A DNA stretch of 64,000 nt from Seohaeicola sp024304985 (GCF_028802875.1 NZ_JARAMP010000002.1:243551-307550), one strand, 5' to 3'. Shown: positions 27,632 through 35,986, counted from the first letter of the stretch. Numbers and translations are program-made. Notes: a model not told the origin generated them from the sequence alone.

Positions 27632-28438
27632 ATGTCGACGAAACACCAAAAGACCGACCGAGGACAAAATGGCGAGACGCTGGCACGCGTGCGCGCAGTC
27701 TCGCGGGCTGTAGCTATCCTGCGATGCTTCACACCCGGTCAGATGTATATGTCGCTGGGTCAAATTGCTTCGGCAACCGACCTCGACGCCGGAACGACAC
27801 GCAGGTTACTGGTCACCCTGAGGGATGAGGGACTGATCGGACAGGCCGCCGACGGCCGCTATCACCTGACAATGCAGGTATGGCGGCTGGTGTCCGCCGT
27901 TCCCGACGGGCGCACGCTGCGCGACCTTGCCATGGACCATATCCGAGAGTTGGCGAACACCACAGGCCATACAGTTCTTTTGTCCATTTTAAGAGGAAAT
28001 CAAGCGATTTGCCTTGCACGTGAACACGGCAATTCACCTGTCCAGGTGCGCTGGTGGCCGATTGGCGAAGCGATGCCCCTGAACTGCGGGGCGGCGCCGC
28101 GCCTGCTTCTCGCCCATATGCCAGAGGATGAATGCAACGCGGTTCTCGAAGGCCCACTTGTCGCTCTGTCGCGCAAAAGCATCACCAATCCTTTTGTGCT
28201 GCGCGAGATGCTTGATGATGTCCGGCACAACGGCTGGTCACTTGCGACGGACGACGTTCTTGAGGGCTTGTCGGCATTGGCAGCCCCTATACGCAATCCC
28301 AGTGGCGCGGTCGTCGCGGCTGTTTCCCTGGGCGGGCTGACCTCAAGCATCGTGACGGCCAACGGGTCACCAAATCCGGACCTGCTGGCTACGCTCAAGC
28401 AGGCTTGCGCGGTGATATCCGATCAGATCCCCTCGTGA
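27632..28438 (+). CDS. IclR family transcriptional regulator
   Basis: A 268-residue regulator. An N-terminal winged helix-turn-helix (about residues 18-85: VSRAVAILRCF, SLGQIASATDLDAGTTRRLLVTL) precedes the IclR effector domain (GHTVLLSILRG, MPLNCGAAPRLLLAHM, YSL-like DDVLEGLSALAAPIRNPSGAVVAAVSLGG). ATG 27632 has GAGGACAG upstream. It is divergent from dctPQM and convergent in sense with the downstream hydratase/lyase operon. Two identical palindromes, one on each side of the gene, are its likely targets. The second palindrome overlaps its own stop codon. Confidence 0.9.
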   Translation: MSTKHQKTDRGQNGETLARVRAVSRAVAILRCFTPGQMYMSLGQIASATDLDAGTTRRLLVTLRDEGLIGQAADGRYHLTMQVWRLVSAVPDGRTLRDLAMDHIRELANTTGHTVLLSILRGNQAICLAREHGNSPVQVRWWPIGEAMPLNCGAAPRLLLAHMPEDECNAVLEGPLVALSRKSITNPFVLREMLDDVRHNGWSLATDDVLEGLSALAAPIRNPSGAVVAAVSLGGLTSSIVTANGSPNPDLLATLKQACAVISDQIPS

Positions 28439-28456
28439 TTTCATATAGTGAAATTT
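28436..28456. promoter_or_regulatory. Inverted-repeat operator B, TGATTTCA-N5-TGAAATTT
   Basis: Second copy of the extended palindrome, overlapping the iclR stop codon. It lies 10 nt upstream of a TTGACA box, centred roughly 55 bp before the presumed transcription start. That position suits activation rather than blocking. Confidence 0.7.
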
Positions 28457-28466
28457 CCGTTGCCTA

Positions 28467-28494
28467 TTGACATGAAGGCTGACCGGGATACGAT
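28467..28494 (+). promoter_or_regulatory. Candidate promoter of the hydratase/lyase operon
   Basis: TTGACA (28467-28472), 16-nt spacer, TACGAT (28489-28494). The -35 is perfect and the -10 is weak, as expected for an activator-dependent promoter. GGAGG then ATG 28528 follow. Confidence 0.5.
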
Positions 28495-28527
28495 TTGAGG
28501 CCGTAGGGGAGTGAGCAGGAGGACGCC

Positions 28528-29784
28528 ATGGGCGCAACCATCGCCGAGAAGATCCTGGCGCGATGCGCGGGTCTGGACAGGGTATCGGCTGGCCAGGACA
28601 TTCGCGCCCGCCCCGACTTCGTGATCGCCTATGACTTCCCGGGATATACCGATGTCATCTTTCGCCAGATGAAGGACGAGTTCGGCATCGACAAGGTCAC
28701 AGACCCGTCGCGCTTTGCATTATTCATTGATCACATGGTCCCGGCTGTCACGCCTGCCGAAGAAGAGTTGCACCAGATCACGCGCGACTGGGGGGCTGCC
28801 CAGAACGTCCCCGTTTTCGAGCGCAAGGGCATCGGTCATCAGGTCGCTGCGGAACTGGGCTATGCGACTCCTGGGGCCTTTGCCGTGCATTTCGACGGGC
28901 ATATCTCTCAACTGGGCACCTATGGCACCCTCGCCATCGGCCTGCGCCGCCATTTACTTGAAGCCTTCGTCAAGGAACACATCCTGATCACCGTGCCGCA
29001 TACAGTGCGCGTGAACCTGACAGGCACCCTTCAACCCGGCGTGATGGCGCGGGACGTGTTCCATCATATCGTAAGGGTCCTCGGCCCGTCGTCCTGCCGC
29101 TTCAAGGTGCTGGAACTTGGCGGCGAAGTGATTGATGCGCTATCGCTTGAAGGCAGGCAGGCGATCACGTGCCTTGCTATGTTTACCGGAGCGATCACTG
29201 CCGTCATCAATCCGGACGAAAAGGCACTCGCCTATGCGGCCCCACGGGCCAGAGCCGATATCGAGCCGGTCTTTTCCGACCCGGACGCAAGCTACGCGGC
29301 CGGTTACACGATTGATGTGACCGATCTCGAACCGGTGATCGTTGTGCCCCCCAGCCCGGCGAATACCGAAAACCTCAGTGACCATCTGGGGACAGAGGTT
29401 CAGGTCGGATACCTTGGGTCATGTGCCTCGGGCCGGCTTGAGGATTTGCGGATCGCGGCGCAGGTTCTGCGCGGTCGGCAGGTCAAGCCCGGCTTTCAAC
29501 TCAATGTCGTGCCGACCAGCCAGGAAATCATGCGACAGGCAGCAGCAGAGGGTTTGATCACCGATCTTGTCGCCGCTGGTGCGTTCGTAACTTCCTCATC
29601 CTGCGATTACTGCTTTGGCCGTCTTGGCGTCATGAGCGCGGGACAGCGCGCTGTCTCGACCGGAACGCTGAATGTCCGCGGACGCATGGGAAGTCGCGAC
29701 TCGGAAATCTTCATCGTCAATGCTGCGGCGGTCGCCGCTGCGGCCATTGAAGGCCGCATAGCTGACCCCAGGCGATATCTGTAG
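28528..29784 (+). CDS. Aconitase-superfamily hydratase, large subunit (LeuC/DmdA-like)
   Basis: A 418-residue [4Fe-4S] hydro-lyase subunit. The three cluster cysteines are visible as Cys299 (GSCASGR) and Cys359-x2-Cys362 (SSSCDYCFG). The substrate-domain motifs are present in altered form: DHMVP at 69-73, and FDGHISQLGTYG at 122-133 in place of the usual GDSHT..G. It is of LeuC length and has no fused swivel domain; that is the next gene. Members include isopropylmalate isomerase, homoaconitase and dimethylmaleate hydratase. The company of a PEP-mutase/isocitrate-lyase-type lyase favours a dimethylmaleate- or citraconate-like substrate over leucine synthesis. ATG 28528 has GGAGG upstream. Confidence 0.82.
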   Translation: MGATIAEKILARCAGLDRVSAGQDIRARPDFVIAYDFPGYTDVIFRQMKDEFGIDKVTDPSRFALFIDHMVPAVTPAEEELHQITRDWGAAQNVPVFERKGIGHQVAAELGYATPGAFAVHFDGHISQLGTYGTLAIGLRRHLLEAFVKEHILITVPHTVRVNLTGTLQPGVMARDVFHHIVRVLGPSSCRFKVLELGGEVIDALSLEGRQAITCLAMFTGAITAVINPDEKALAYAAPRARADIEPVFSDPDASYAAGYTIDVTDLEPVIVVPPSPANTENLSDHLGTEVQVGYLGSCASGRLEDLRIAAQVLRGRQVKPGFQLNVVPTSQEIMRQAAAEGLITDLVAAGAFVTSSSCDYCFGRLGVMSAGQRAVSTGTLNVRGRMGSRDSEIFIVNAAAVAAAAIEGRIADPRRYL

Positions 29785-29793
29785 GAGAGGTCG

Positions 29794-30312
29794 ATGGCTT
29801 TGAAGAACCTGCACGGCCGTGTCGCCTGGATCTTTCCGGAAAAGGACTTCGACGTCGACGACATCGTGGGCGTCGCCAATATCAAGCTGAAAGACCCGGT
29901 CAAGCTGGCCGAGGTTGCAATGTCGGACTTCGATCCCGGTTTCGCTGCTCAGGTCCGGCCCGGTGACCTTCTGATCGGGGGTGAGAATTTTGGCTATGGC
30001 CATCCGCACTATCCTCCGATGATCGCGATGCGCCAGCTCGGCCTGTCTGGTGTCGTAGCAGAAAGTTTTTCACCCGGCTATTGGCGGGGCGAGATCGCGA
30101 TGGGCTTTCCGCAAGCCACCTGTCCGGGCGTGCTTGGCATCGTTTCGCGCTGGGACATGGTCGAGGTTGATTGGACCGCCTGTCTATTTCGCAACCTGAC
30201 AACAGGGCAGAACCTGCCGATCGAGCCCCTGTCACAAGGAGACCGCAAGATGTTGGATAATGGCGGCCTGATTGGCTATCTGCACGCCCGCGATCTGGAG
30301 GAGTCCCAATGA
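29794..30312 (+). CDS. Aconitase-superfamily hydratase, small (swivel) subunit (LeuD/DmdB-like)
   Basis: A 172-residue swivel-domain partner of the preceding gene, 9 nt downstream with GGAGAGG before the ATG. The N-terminus (GRVAWIFPEKDFDVDDIV) and GDLLIGGENFGYG (57-69) follow the LeuD pattern. The loop that is normally G-S-S-R-E, contributing the catalytic Ser and Arg, reads G-H-P-H-Y-P (69-74). This is a striking change from LeuD, aconitase and DmdB as I know them. The final 4 nt overlap the lyase gene. Confidence 0.78.
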   Translation: MALKNLHGRVAWIFPEKDFDVDDIVGVANIKLKDPVKLAEVAMSDFDPGFAAQVRPGDLLIGGENFGYGHPHYPPMIAMRQLGLSGVVAESFSPGYWRGEIAMGFPQATCPGVLGIVSRWDMVEVDWTACLFRNLTTGQNLPIEPLSQGDRKMLDNGGLIGYLHARDLEESQ

Positions 30313-31238
30313 GTGATTTGAAAGCTGAGATCTCGGCCCGACTGCGCAGAGGACAGACATTGTGGGCTGCGGGTGCTTACGACGCTTTGTCTGCAAAACT
30401 GGCCGAGCGCGCCGGGTTCGAAGCCGTGATGAGCACAGGTTTCGGGGTGTCCGCGTCGCATCTTGGCGCGCCGGATGTCGAACTGTACACCATGACCGAA
30501 AATCTGTCTGTCGTTTCCAAGATGGTGGATGCACTATCCGTGCCGTTGATTGCGGATACCGACACCGGTTACGGCAATGCGCTGAACGTCATGCGGACGG
30601 TTCGCGCCTTCGAAAAGGCCGGAGTCGTCGGCATGATCTTCGAGGACCAGTTGGCCCCGAAACGCTGTCCCGCTGCCGCTGCGCGGATCGAGATCCTTTC
30701 CCCTGAAGAACATGCCGCCAAGATCCGGGCCGCCGTTGACGCACGCCGTGATCCAAACACGATCATCATCGCCCGTACCGATGCCACGACCGAAGATGAG
30801 GCGATCTTTCGCGCAAAACTTTATGTCGAGGCCGGGGCAGATCTGATCCAGCCGATCTCAAGATGTTTCTCGGATATTCACGGCTTGCGTCGCTTGCGCG
30901 CTGCTGTGGGCGTGCCCTTGTCGCTGCAAATCCTTGGTTGGTTGGAAACGGATCTGTCCCCCGAAGAAATAGAAGAGGTGGCTGGCCTTGCCGTTTTCCC
31001 GCTTGTTGCCCTCATGAGCGCGACCGAGGCGGTGCAACGCAACCTTGGTGCCTTGCGCCAGACCTACCAAACGCGGACAATTCCGCAGCCGGTTACAAGC
31101 ATGACCGACTTCAAAAAGCTGATCGGATTCGAGGCTGCCGAAGCCGCGCAGGATAAATATCTGCTGGGGGATATACCTGCAAGCCCGGCCGAGGCGCGCA
31201 TCGCGGCCGTCATGGACAAGGTCTTCACCAACGGCTGA
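30309..31238 (+). CDS. Isocitrate lyase/PEP mutase superfamily lyase (2,3-dimethylmalate/methylisocitrate lyase-like)
   Basis: A 309-residue TIM-barrel enzyme. Mg-binding and core motifs are present: DTDTGYGN (83-90), EDQ (112-114), IIARTDA and LLQ-type SLQILGW. The gating/catalytic loop that in isocitrate and methylisocitrate lyases reads K-[KR]-C-G-H reads K-R-C-P (118-121), so the Cys is kept but Gly-His is lost. Expected chemistry is retro-aldol cleavage of a malate-type C-C bond, giving pyruvate or glyoxylate plus an acid, but oxaloacetate decarboxylase-like activity is an alternative. ATG overlaps the preceding stop (ATGA). It is the last gene of the operon, followed by a terminator. 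Confidence 0.8.
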   Translation: MSDLKAEISARLRRGQTLWAAGAYDALSAKLAERAGFEAVMSTGFGVSASHLGAPDVELYTMTENLSVVSKMVDALSVPLIADTDTGYGNALNVMRTVRAFEKAGVVGMIFEDQLAPKRCPAAAARIEILSPEEHAAKIRAAVDARRDPNTIIIARTDATTEDEAIFRAKLYVEAGADLIQPISRCFSDIHGLRRLRAAVGVPLSLQILGWLETDLSPEEIEEVAGLAVFPLVALMSATEAVQRNLGALRQTYQTRTIPQPVTSMTDFKKLIGFEAAEAAQDKYLLGDIPASPAEARIAAVMDKVFTNG

Positions 31239-31366
31239 TCCGTTGCAGACGGGTAAGCGTGGCGTTCCAAGGCGGAAAACCCAACGCTAGGTCGGATGCA
31301 TTTCAGCCGTTGGACGAGGTGTTTTCCGGATGGTCTGCCCCCCGGACATGGGCACCGCAAGGCATG

Positions 31367-31393
31367 AAAGGCCGCTCCGTCGGGGCGGCCTTT
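31367..31393. terminator. Bidirectional terminator between lyase operon and MBL-fold gene
   Basis: Stem AAAGGCCGC (31367-31375) / GCGGCCTTT (31385-31393), extendable inward to about 12 bp through a G-U pair, lies between two convergent units. A T-run flanks each side. Confidence 0.7.
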
Positions 31394-31412
31394 GCCAGTT
31401 TTCCGATACCCT

Positions 31413-32240
31413 TCAGATATCCAGATAGCGATAGCCAGAGCCATGCCGCACGATCTGGCCGAACTTCGGCATTCTCAGGTGCGAGCCTGTGACCATCAGC
31501 TTGTCGGTCGCCAGCATGTCAAGGGCCCGCTCGCGGCTTCTGCGGGCCTGCGCCCCGTCCACATCGAACACGACACCAAGGCTGGGATCGGACAGTTGCA
31601 CGTCCTGCACATGCACCACATCGGCCATGTGCACCAAAGTTTGCCCGCCGCTTTCAATCCGCAGTCCCGCATGTCCCGGTGTGTGGCCAGGCAGGCCGAT
31701 GACACTGACACCGGGGATGATCTCTTCGCCATCCCTCACAATCTTCAGCCGATCCTTGTAGGCATTGACCGTGCCCTTGGCCAAGCCTTGCCATCCCAGA
31801 ACATCCTCAGGCGCGCCCGCGAAATTGGCGTCGTTCACCCAAAAAGCACGCTCTGCTTCCAGCAGCATCAGTTCGGCATTGGGAAAGACAGCCTTACCGT
31901 CCGAGGTGATAGCCCCTGCGGTATGGTCGGGGTGCAAATGGGTCATGAACAGATGGGTGATGTCCGCAGGCTTGATCCCCGCTTCAGTCATGGCCTCGCC
32001 CAGCTTGCCCGAGGTGGGGCCGAACAATCCGCCGGTGCCGGCATCCACCATCATCACAGTCTCGCCCGACCGGATCACATAGGAGTTGCAATGGGTTTGC
32101 ACCTCGCTCACGCCCGCGTCCTTCAGCAAACCGTTCACATGTTCGGCCGTGGTGTCAGTGAAAATGCCCGGATCGAAGGTTAGGCGGCTGTCTATCAGCA
32201 CAGTGATATCCAGCGCGCCGATCTTGGTACCTAATGTCAT
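31413..32240 (-). CDS. MBL-fold metallo-hydrolase
   Basis: A 275-residue metallo-beta-lactamase-fold hydrolase. Zinc motif THLHPDHTAG (HxHxDH) is near residue 111, with the second His at GLPGHTPGHAG (about 175) and Asp/His further on (HMADVVH; GSHLRMP). ATG 32240 has GAGGG upstream. It follows the Rieske oxygenase on the same strand after 206 bp and could share its transcript. A lactone or ester hydrolase feeding the phthalate pathway is possible but not shown. Unrelated lactonase roles are equally plausible. Confidence 0.78.
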   Translation of the reverse strand: MTLGTKIGALDITVLIDSRLTFDPGIFTDTTAEHVNGLLKDAGVSEVQTHCNSYVIRSGETVMMVDAGTGGLFGPTSGKLGEAMTEAGIKPADITHLFMTHLHPDHTAGAITSDGKAVFPNAELMLLEAERAFWVNDANFAGAPEDVLGWQGLAKGTVNAYKDRLKIVRDGEEIIPGVSVIGLPGHTPGHAGLRIESGGQTLVHMADVVHVQDVQLSDPSLGVVFDVDGAQARRSRERALDMLATDKLMVTGSHLRMPKFGQIVRHGSGYRYLDI

Positions 32241-32446
32241 CGTTACCCTCCCACTCTGTTGACGTTTCGCCCATCCTCTCTGGGCTTTGTTGCCCCTTGT
32301 GCGACTGGTGCCCGCAGGGATCGTATGGCTTGGGGTCGTGCCCTGTGTTGCGACCTTCTCGCACAGGGCCAAGGACCCCAATCGTTTCTTTCCTTGGGTG
32401 ATCGCTCCGCTTCGGGCCTGCCTTCATCATCCTGATGGCAGGCAAG

Positions 32447-33739
32447 CTATTCAGCGGCGCTTGTCATCCCCTCTTCGCTGTGACCGGAACCAAGAAGGCG
32501 CCAATCCACGTCTTTGGGATAGATCCCCTCGCGCGAGGCGATCTGGGCATGAACCGCGCGCGGTTCGTCGGCGCCAATGGCAGGGCCGCCTTCGGCCACC
32601 CGTTTGGCGGCGTCCACCATCAGGCGGCGGAATTCGACGATCGCCAGATCCGATGCCCCCAGAATGTCCTTCGAGCGATCAACAATCGCTCCCATGGACA
32701 CCCACATCACGATATCCTGATTGGGAATACCCTTCACACCCGTGAAGTTGCCCAGTTTCATCGCCTGGCGGTCCTGCAGGAAGTTGTTCGCAGCGTTCCG
32801 TCTGGATACCCAGCGATCATCCAGGTCGATGCCCTTCTGCACATGATTGAACTTGCGCCACTCTTCTGTTGACGGGCAGTCCTTCCCACCCCATGCGATA
32901 AAGTGGAAATGCGAGGTGGTATCGTCGATAGGCACGATGACGGTCGCAACTTTGTAACTGTTGTTCGGCGGGATCAACGAAGTGAAGGGCGCGATATACT
33001 CTGTCACACGCAGATAGTTATGCGTTGCCGCATTCCTGATCGGCTTGCGGATGGCGGCATAGTGAAAGCCATAAGCCGTAGTCTGAGTCTGCATGCGTGG
33101 CGACTTGTCAGTCGATGGGCGATACCATGACTTGTCGTCTGCCGCCGCACCTTCCACGCGCGCCGGAACCATGTCGGATGAATGCAGGCTGGACGAGTGG
33201 GCGCTGTCGATCTGACCCTCCGTGATCTGCGCCCAATTGGCCGGAATGCGGACTTTCAGGATCGACACCTTCGTATCGGCATGCGGGGCAAAGGCAGGAG
33301 GCTGGAAGGGATACATCTCGGCCTCGTCGCCCAGCCATGCCCAGACAAACCCGCCCCACTCCTGCAAAGGATAGGCCTTGTGCTTGACTTTGCCATGCAA
33401 CGGGCTGCCCTCCGGTTCGGATGACATGGCGACCGCATTGCCTTTGACGTCGAATTTCCAGCCGTGATAGAGGCAGCGCAGCCCGCACTCCTCATTGCGT
33501 CCATAGACAAGAGAGGCGCGGCGATGCGGGCATAACTCGTCCAACAGGCCCAGATCACCGTTGCTGTCGCGAAACGCCACATAGCGACGACCAATCGCCT
33601 CGACCAGAAGCGGCGTTCCATCGGCCTCGGCCACTTCTTCGACAAGGCAGACCGGCACCCAATGGCGGCGCATCAGCCGGGCCATGGGCGCATCATCCTG
33701 CACGCGGCACAGCAGATCATTCTCTTCGGGCAGAAGCAT
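32447..33739 (-). CDS. pht3: Phthalate 4,5-dioxygenase-type Rieske oxygenase
   Basis: A 430-residue ring-hydroxylating oxygenase. The Rieske [2Fe-2S] site is C-P-H-R (about residue 70) plus CLYHGW (about 88-93). The mononuclear iron site is DSAHSSSLH (D-x2-H-x4-H, about 177-185). Length and lack of a beta subunit gene match the single-component phthalate dioxygenase class (also vanillate demethylase and others). ATG 33739 has GGAGG 6 nt upstream. It diverges from its reductase across a 125-bp promoter carrying two palindromes. Substrate phthalate is inferred from the reductase, dehydrogenase and decarboxylase next door. Confidence 0.75.
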   Translation of the reverse strand: MLLPEENDLLCRVQDDAPMARLMRRHWVPVCLVEEVAEADGTPLLVEAIGRRYVAFRDSNGDLGLLDELCPHRRASLVYGRNEECGLRCLYHGWKFDVKGNAVAMSSEPEGSPLHGKVKHKAYPLQEWGGFVWAWLGDEAEMYPFQPPAFAPHADTKVSILKVRIPANWAQITEGQIDSAHSSSLHSSDMVPARVEGAAADDKSWYRPSTDKSPRMQTQTTAYGFHYAAIRKPIRNAATHNYLRVTEYIAPFTSLIPPNNSYKVATVIVPIDDTTSHFHFIAWGGKDCPSTEEWRKFNHVQKGIDLDDRWVSRRNAANNFLQDRQAMKLGNFTGVKGIPNQDIVMWVSMGAIVDRSKDILGASDLAIVEFRRLMVDAAKRVAEGGPAIGADEPRAVHAQIASREGIYPKDVDWRLLGSGHSEEGMTSAAE

Positions 33740-33764
33740 GGTCAACCTCCCTCGACAACATCCC

Positions 33765-33776
33765 TTAGCTATCTAA
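33765..33776. promoter_or_regulatory. Operator copy 1 in the oxygenase/reductase divergent promoter
   Basis: TTAGCTATCTAA, with half sites TTAG/CTAA around a 4-nt centre, lies 26 nt upstream of the oxygenase ATG. It differs by one base from the copy at 33822, 57 bp away. Confidence 0.6.
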
Positions 33777-33808
33777 TCTGTGACAGGAGATTTCAAAAGT
33801 CTAGTCCG

Positions 33809-33836
33809 TTGACAGGATTATTTAGATATCTAAGAT
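33809..33836 (+). promoter_or_regulatory. Candidate promoter of the reductase-dehydrogenase-decarboxylase operon
   Basis: TTGACA (33809-33814), 16-nt spacer, TAAGAT (33831-33836), then AAGGAG and ATG 33865. The -10 overlaps operator copy 2, pointing to repression. Confidence 0.6.
33822..33833. promoter_or_regulatory. Operator copy 2 in the oxygenase/reductase divergent promoter
   Basis: TTAGATATCTAA, a perfect 12-bp palindrome, overlaps the presumed -10 of the reductase operon. Which regulator binds (MarR at 37453, GntR at 42989 or IclR at 27632) is unknown. MarR is nearest. Confidence 0.65.
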
Positions 33837-33864
33837 ATGACTTCAAACAAGGAGACGCCTACCG

Positions 33865-34812
33865 ATGTCACTGGCTGTGCCCATGCGTCCATTCCACGTT
33901 GCTGCGCGCCGCGCCCTGACCGAAACAATCGCCGAGTTTACATTGACCCCCGCAGATGGCGGAGAAATCGCCACGTTCACTGCGGGATCGCATGTCACGG
34001 TGGAAACGCCATCGGGCGCGATGCGTCGTTATTCGCTGGTGAATGAGGGCGAAGTTCCGGACTCTCTGGTGATTGCCGTGAAACGCGAACCGCAGTCACG
34101 CGGGGGATCAGCCTCAATGCACGGGGAGGCGCAACCGGGCACCATCCTGAACGTCAGCGCGCCTCAGAACAACTTTGCCCTGCAATCCGCGCCAAGATAC
34201 CTGCTGATCGCCGGTGGCATCGGGATCACCCCGATCTTGGCTATGGGACAGCATCTGAGGGCGATCGGCAAACCCTTCGATCTGATCTATTGCACCCGCA
34301 GTGTCGCCGAGACCGCCTATCTGGATGCAGTGCGCGCGTTGGGACACCGGGTCACCATCCATCACGACAATGGTGATCCGCACCAGCTCTATGATTTTTG
34401 GGATCATTTCGAGACGCCGAGTTCCGCTCAGGTCTATTGCTGCGGACCGGCGCCATTGATGGAAGAGATCAAGGCTGTCAGCGGCCATTGGCCCGAAGGA
34501 CGTGTGCATTTCGAGGACTTCAAGGGGATCGACGCCGTGCGCCCGAGTGATCAGCCGTTCCGCGTCTCCCTGCATGGTACCGGGCAGGTGGTGGATGTGG
34601 CGGCCAGCAAATCCATCCTCGAAGCGTTGCGGGATGCTGGAATCCGCGTCGCCTCATCCTGCGAAAGCGGCACCTGCGGCACATGCCGCTGTCGGTTGAT
34701 TTCGGGGCGGGCCGATCACCGCGACATGGTGCTTATGGAGGAAGAGAAAGACAGCCAGATCATGATCTGCGTCTCGCGGGCGCAAAGCGGGGATCTGACC
34801 ATTGCCCTCTAG
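33865..34812 (+). CDS. pht2: Phthalate dioxygenase reductase-type (PDR/VanB) ferredoxin reductase
   Basis: A 315-residue FMN-NAD-[2Fe-2S] reductase that feeds electrons to the Rieske oxygenase. The FMN-binding region RRYSLVNE is at about residues 54-61, and the NADH-binding IAGGIGITPILAM at about 113-125 with CCGPAPLM near 191. The C-terminal plant-type ferredoxin domain has SSCESGTCGTCRCR (about 266-279) and a late Cys (IMICVS). Domain order FMN-NAD-Fd is that of the PDR class. ATG 33865 has AAGGAG upstream. The last 11 nt overlap the next gene. Confidence 0.85.
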   Translation: MSLAVPMRPFHVAARRALTETIAEFTLTPADGGEIATFTAGSHVTVETPSGAMRRYSLVNEGEVPDSLVIAVKREPQSRGGSASMHGEAQPGTILNVSAPQNNFALQSAPRYLLIAGGIGITPILAMGQHLRAIGKPFDLIYCTRSVAETAYLDAVRALGHRVTIHHDNGDPHQLYDFWDHFETPSSAQVYCCGPAPLMEEIKAVSGHWPEGRVHFEDFKGIDAVRPSDQPFRVSLHGTGQVVDVAASKSILEALRDAGIRVASSCESGTCGTCRCRLISGRADHRDMVLMEEEKDSQIMICVSRAQSGDLTIAL

Positions 34813-35986
34813 CGACCATCCCATCGGTCTGGGAGTCGCGGGCCTTGGGCGGGCCTTCATGCTGACCCTTCCCAGCATCCTGGCGGATCGCCGCTTTCGC
34901 CTGGTCGCAGCGGCAGCCCCCCGGGAAGAGTCCCGCGCGGCTTTCGCTGCGGCCTTTGGCGGTTCCGTTCATGCGGATGTCGCAGAGCTTTGCCACGATC
35001 CAAATGTAGACGCGGTCTACATCGCCACACCTCACCAGATGCACCGGGACCATGTCATCGCCGCTGCGTCCGCTGGAAAGCACGTGCTGGTTGACAAGCC
35101 TTTGGCCATTGCGATGGAGGATGGGGCGGCAATGGTCGCCGCAGCCGAGGCCGCGGGTATCCAGATGATCGTCGGCCCCAGCCACAGCTTTGACGGCCCC
35201 GTGGCACAGGCTCACGCGATGATTCAAAGCGGCAAACTGGGCCGCCTTCGCATGATCCAGGCTTTCAACTATACCGATTTCCTGTATCGACCCCGCCGCA
35301 GCGAGGAATTGGACACCGCCCAGGGCGGCGGCGTGATCTTTAGCCAGGCGGTGCATCAGATCGACATTGTCCGCCTGCTGGCGGGCGGGCTGGCCCGCAA
35401 TGTGGCCGCGCAAACCGGCCGCTGGGATCAAAGCCGCCCTACCGAGGGGGCCTATGCCGCGCTGATCGCCTTTGCCGACGGAGCTTTCGCCTCTCTGCTC
35501 TATTCCGGCTACGCGCATTTTGACAGCGATGCGTGGATGGACTGGGTGGGCGAGTTGGGTCACGCCAAGGACCCTTCGCGCTATGGGGCAGCGCGGCAGA
35601 TGTTGACGCAAGCCCCGGATGCACAGACCGAGGCGGCGTTGAAGCAGTCTCGCGGCTACGGTGCTTCGCCCGTTCCGGATCCTGCACCACATCATGAACA
35701 CTTCGGCCCGATCATCCTGTCGCTGGACCGCGCCGATCTGCGCCTGACCCCGGGCGGGCTCTGGCTCTATGGCGATACCGAACAGCGGTTCATTCCTGCG
35801 CCACGCATTCTTTCGCCGCGGGCAGGCGCTCTGGATGCGCTGCATGATGCAGTGCGATTGGGTCGCCGCCCGGTTCAATCCGGGGCGTGGGGCCTGGCCA
35901 ATCTGGAAATCTGTCACGCCATCCTGCACGCCGCCGCAACCGGGCAGTCGGTGGGTCTTGCCCATCAGATCGCACCAGCTGATTGA
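34802..35986 (+). CDS. pht4: Gfo/Idh/MocA oxidoreductase, probable cis-4,5-dihydrodiol phthalate dehydrogenase
   Basis: A 394-residue NAD(P)-dependent dehydrogenase. It has the N-terminal Rossmann motif GLGVAGLGRAF and the family motif DKPLAIA (about residues 99-105), with C-terminal catalytic-type QAVHQIDIVRLL. The start must be the TTG at 34802, because the Rossmann strand begins within ten codons and no ATG/GTG fits. It overlaps the reductase end by 11 nt. Known pht4/ophB-type dihydrodiol dehydrogenases belong to this family. The assignment depends on the operon. Confidence 0.75.
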   Translation: MPSSDHPIGLGVAGLGRAFMLTLPSILADRRFRLVAAAAPREESRAAFAAAFGGSVHADVAELCHDPNVDAVYIATPHQMHRDHVIAAASAGKHVLVDKPLAIAMEDGAAMVAAAEAAGIQMIVGPSHSFDGPVAQAHAMIQSGKLGRLRMIQAFNYTDFLYRPRRSEELDTAQGGGVIFSQAVHQIDIVRLLAGGLARNVAAQTGRWDQSRPTEGAYAALIAFADGAFASLLYSGYAHFDSDAWMDWVGELGHAKDPSRYGAARQMLTQAPDAQTEAALKQSRGYGASPVPDPAPHHEHFGPIILSLDRADLRLTPGGLWLYGDTEQRFIPAPRILSPRAGALDALHDAVRLGRRPVQSGAWGLANLEICHAILHAAATGQSVGLAHQIAPAD

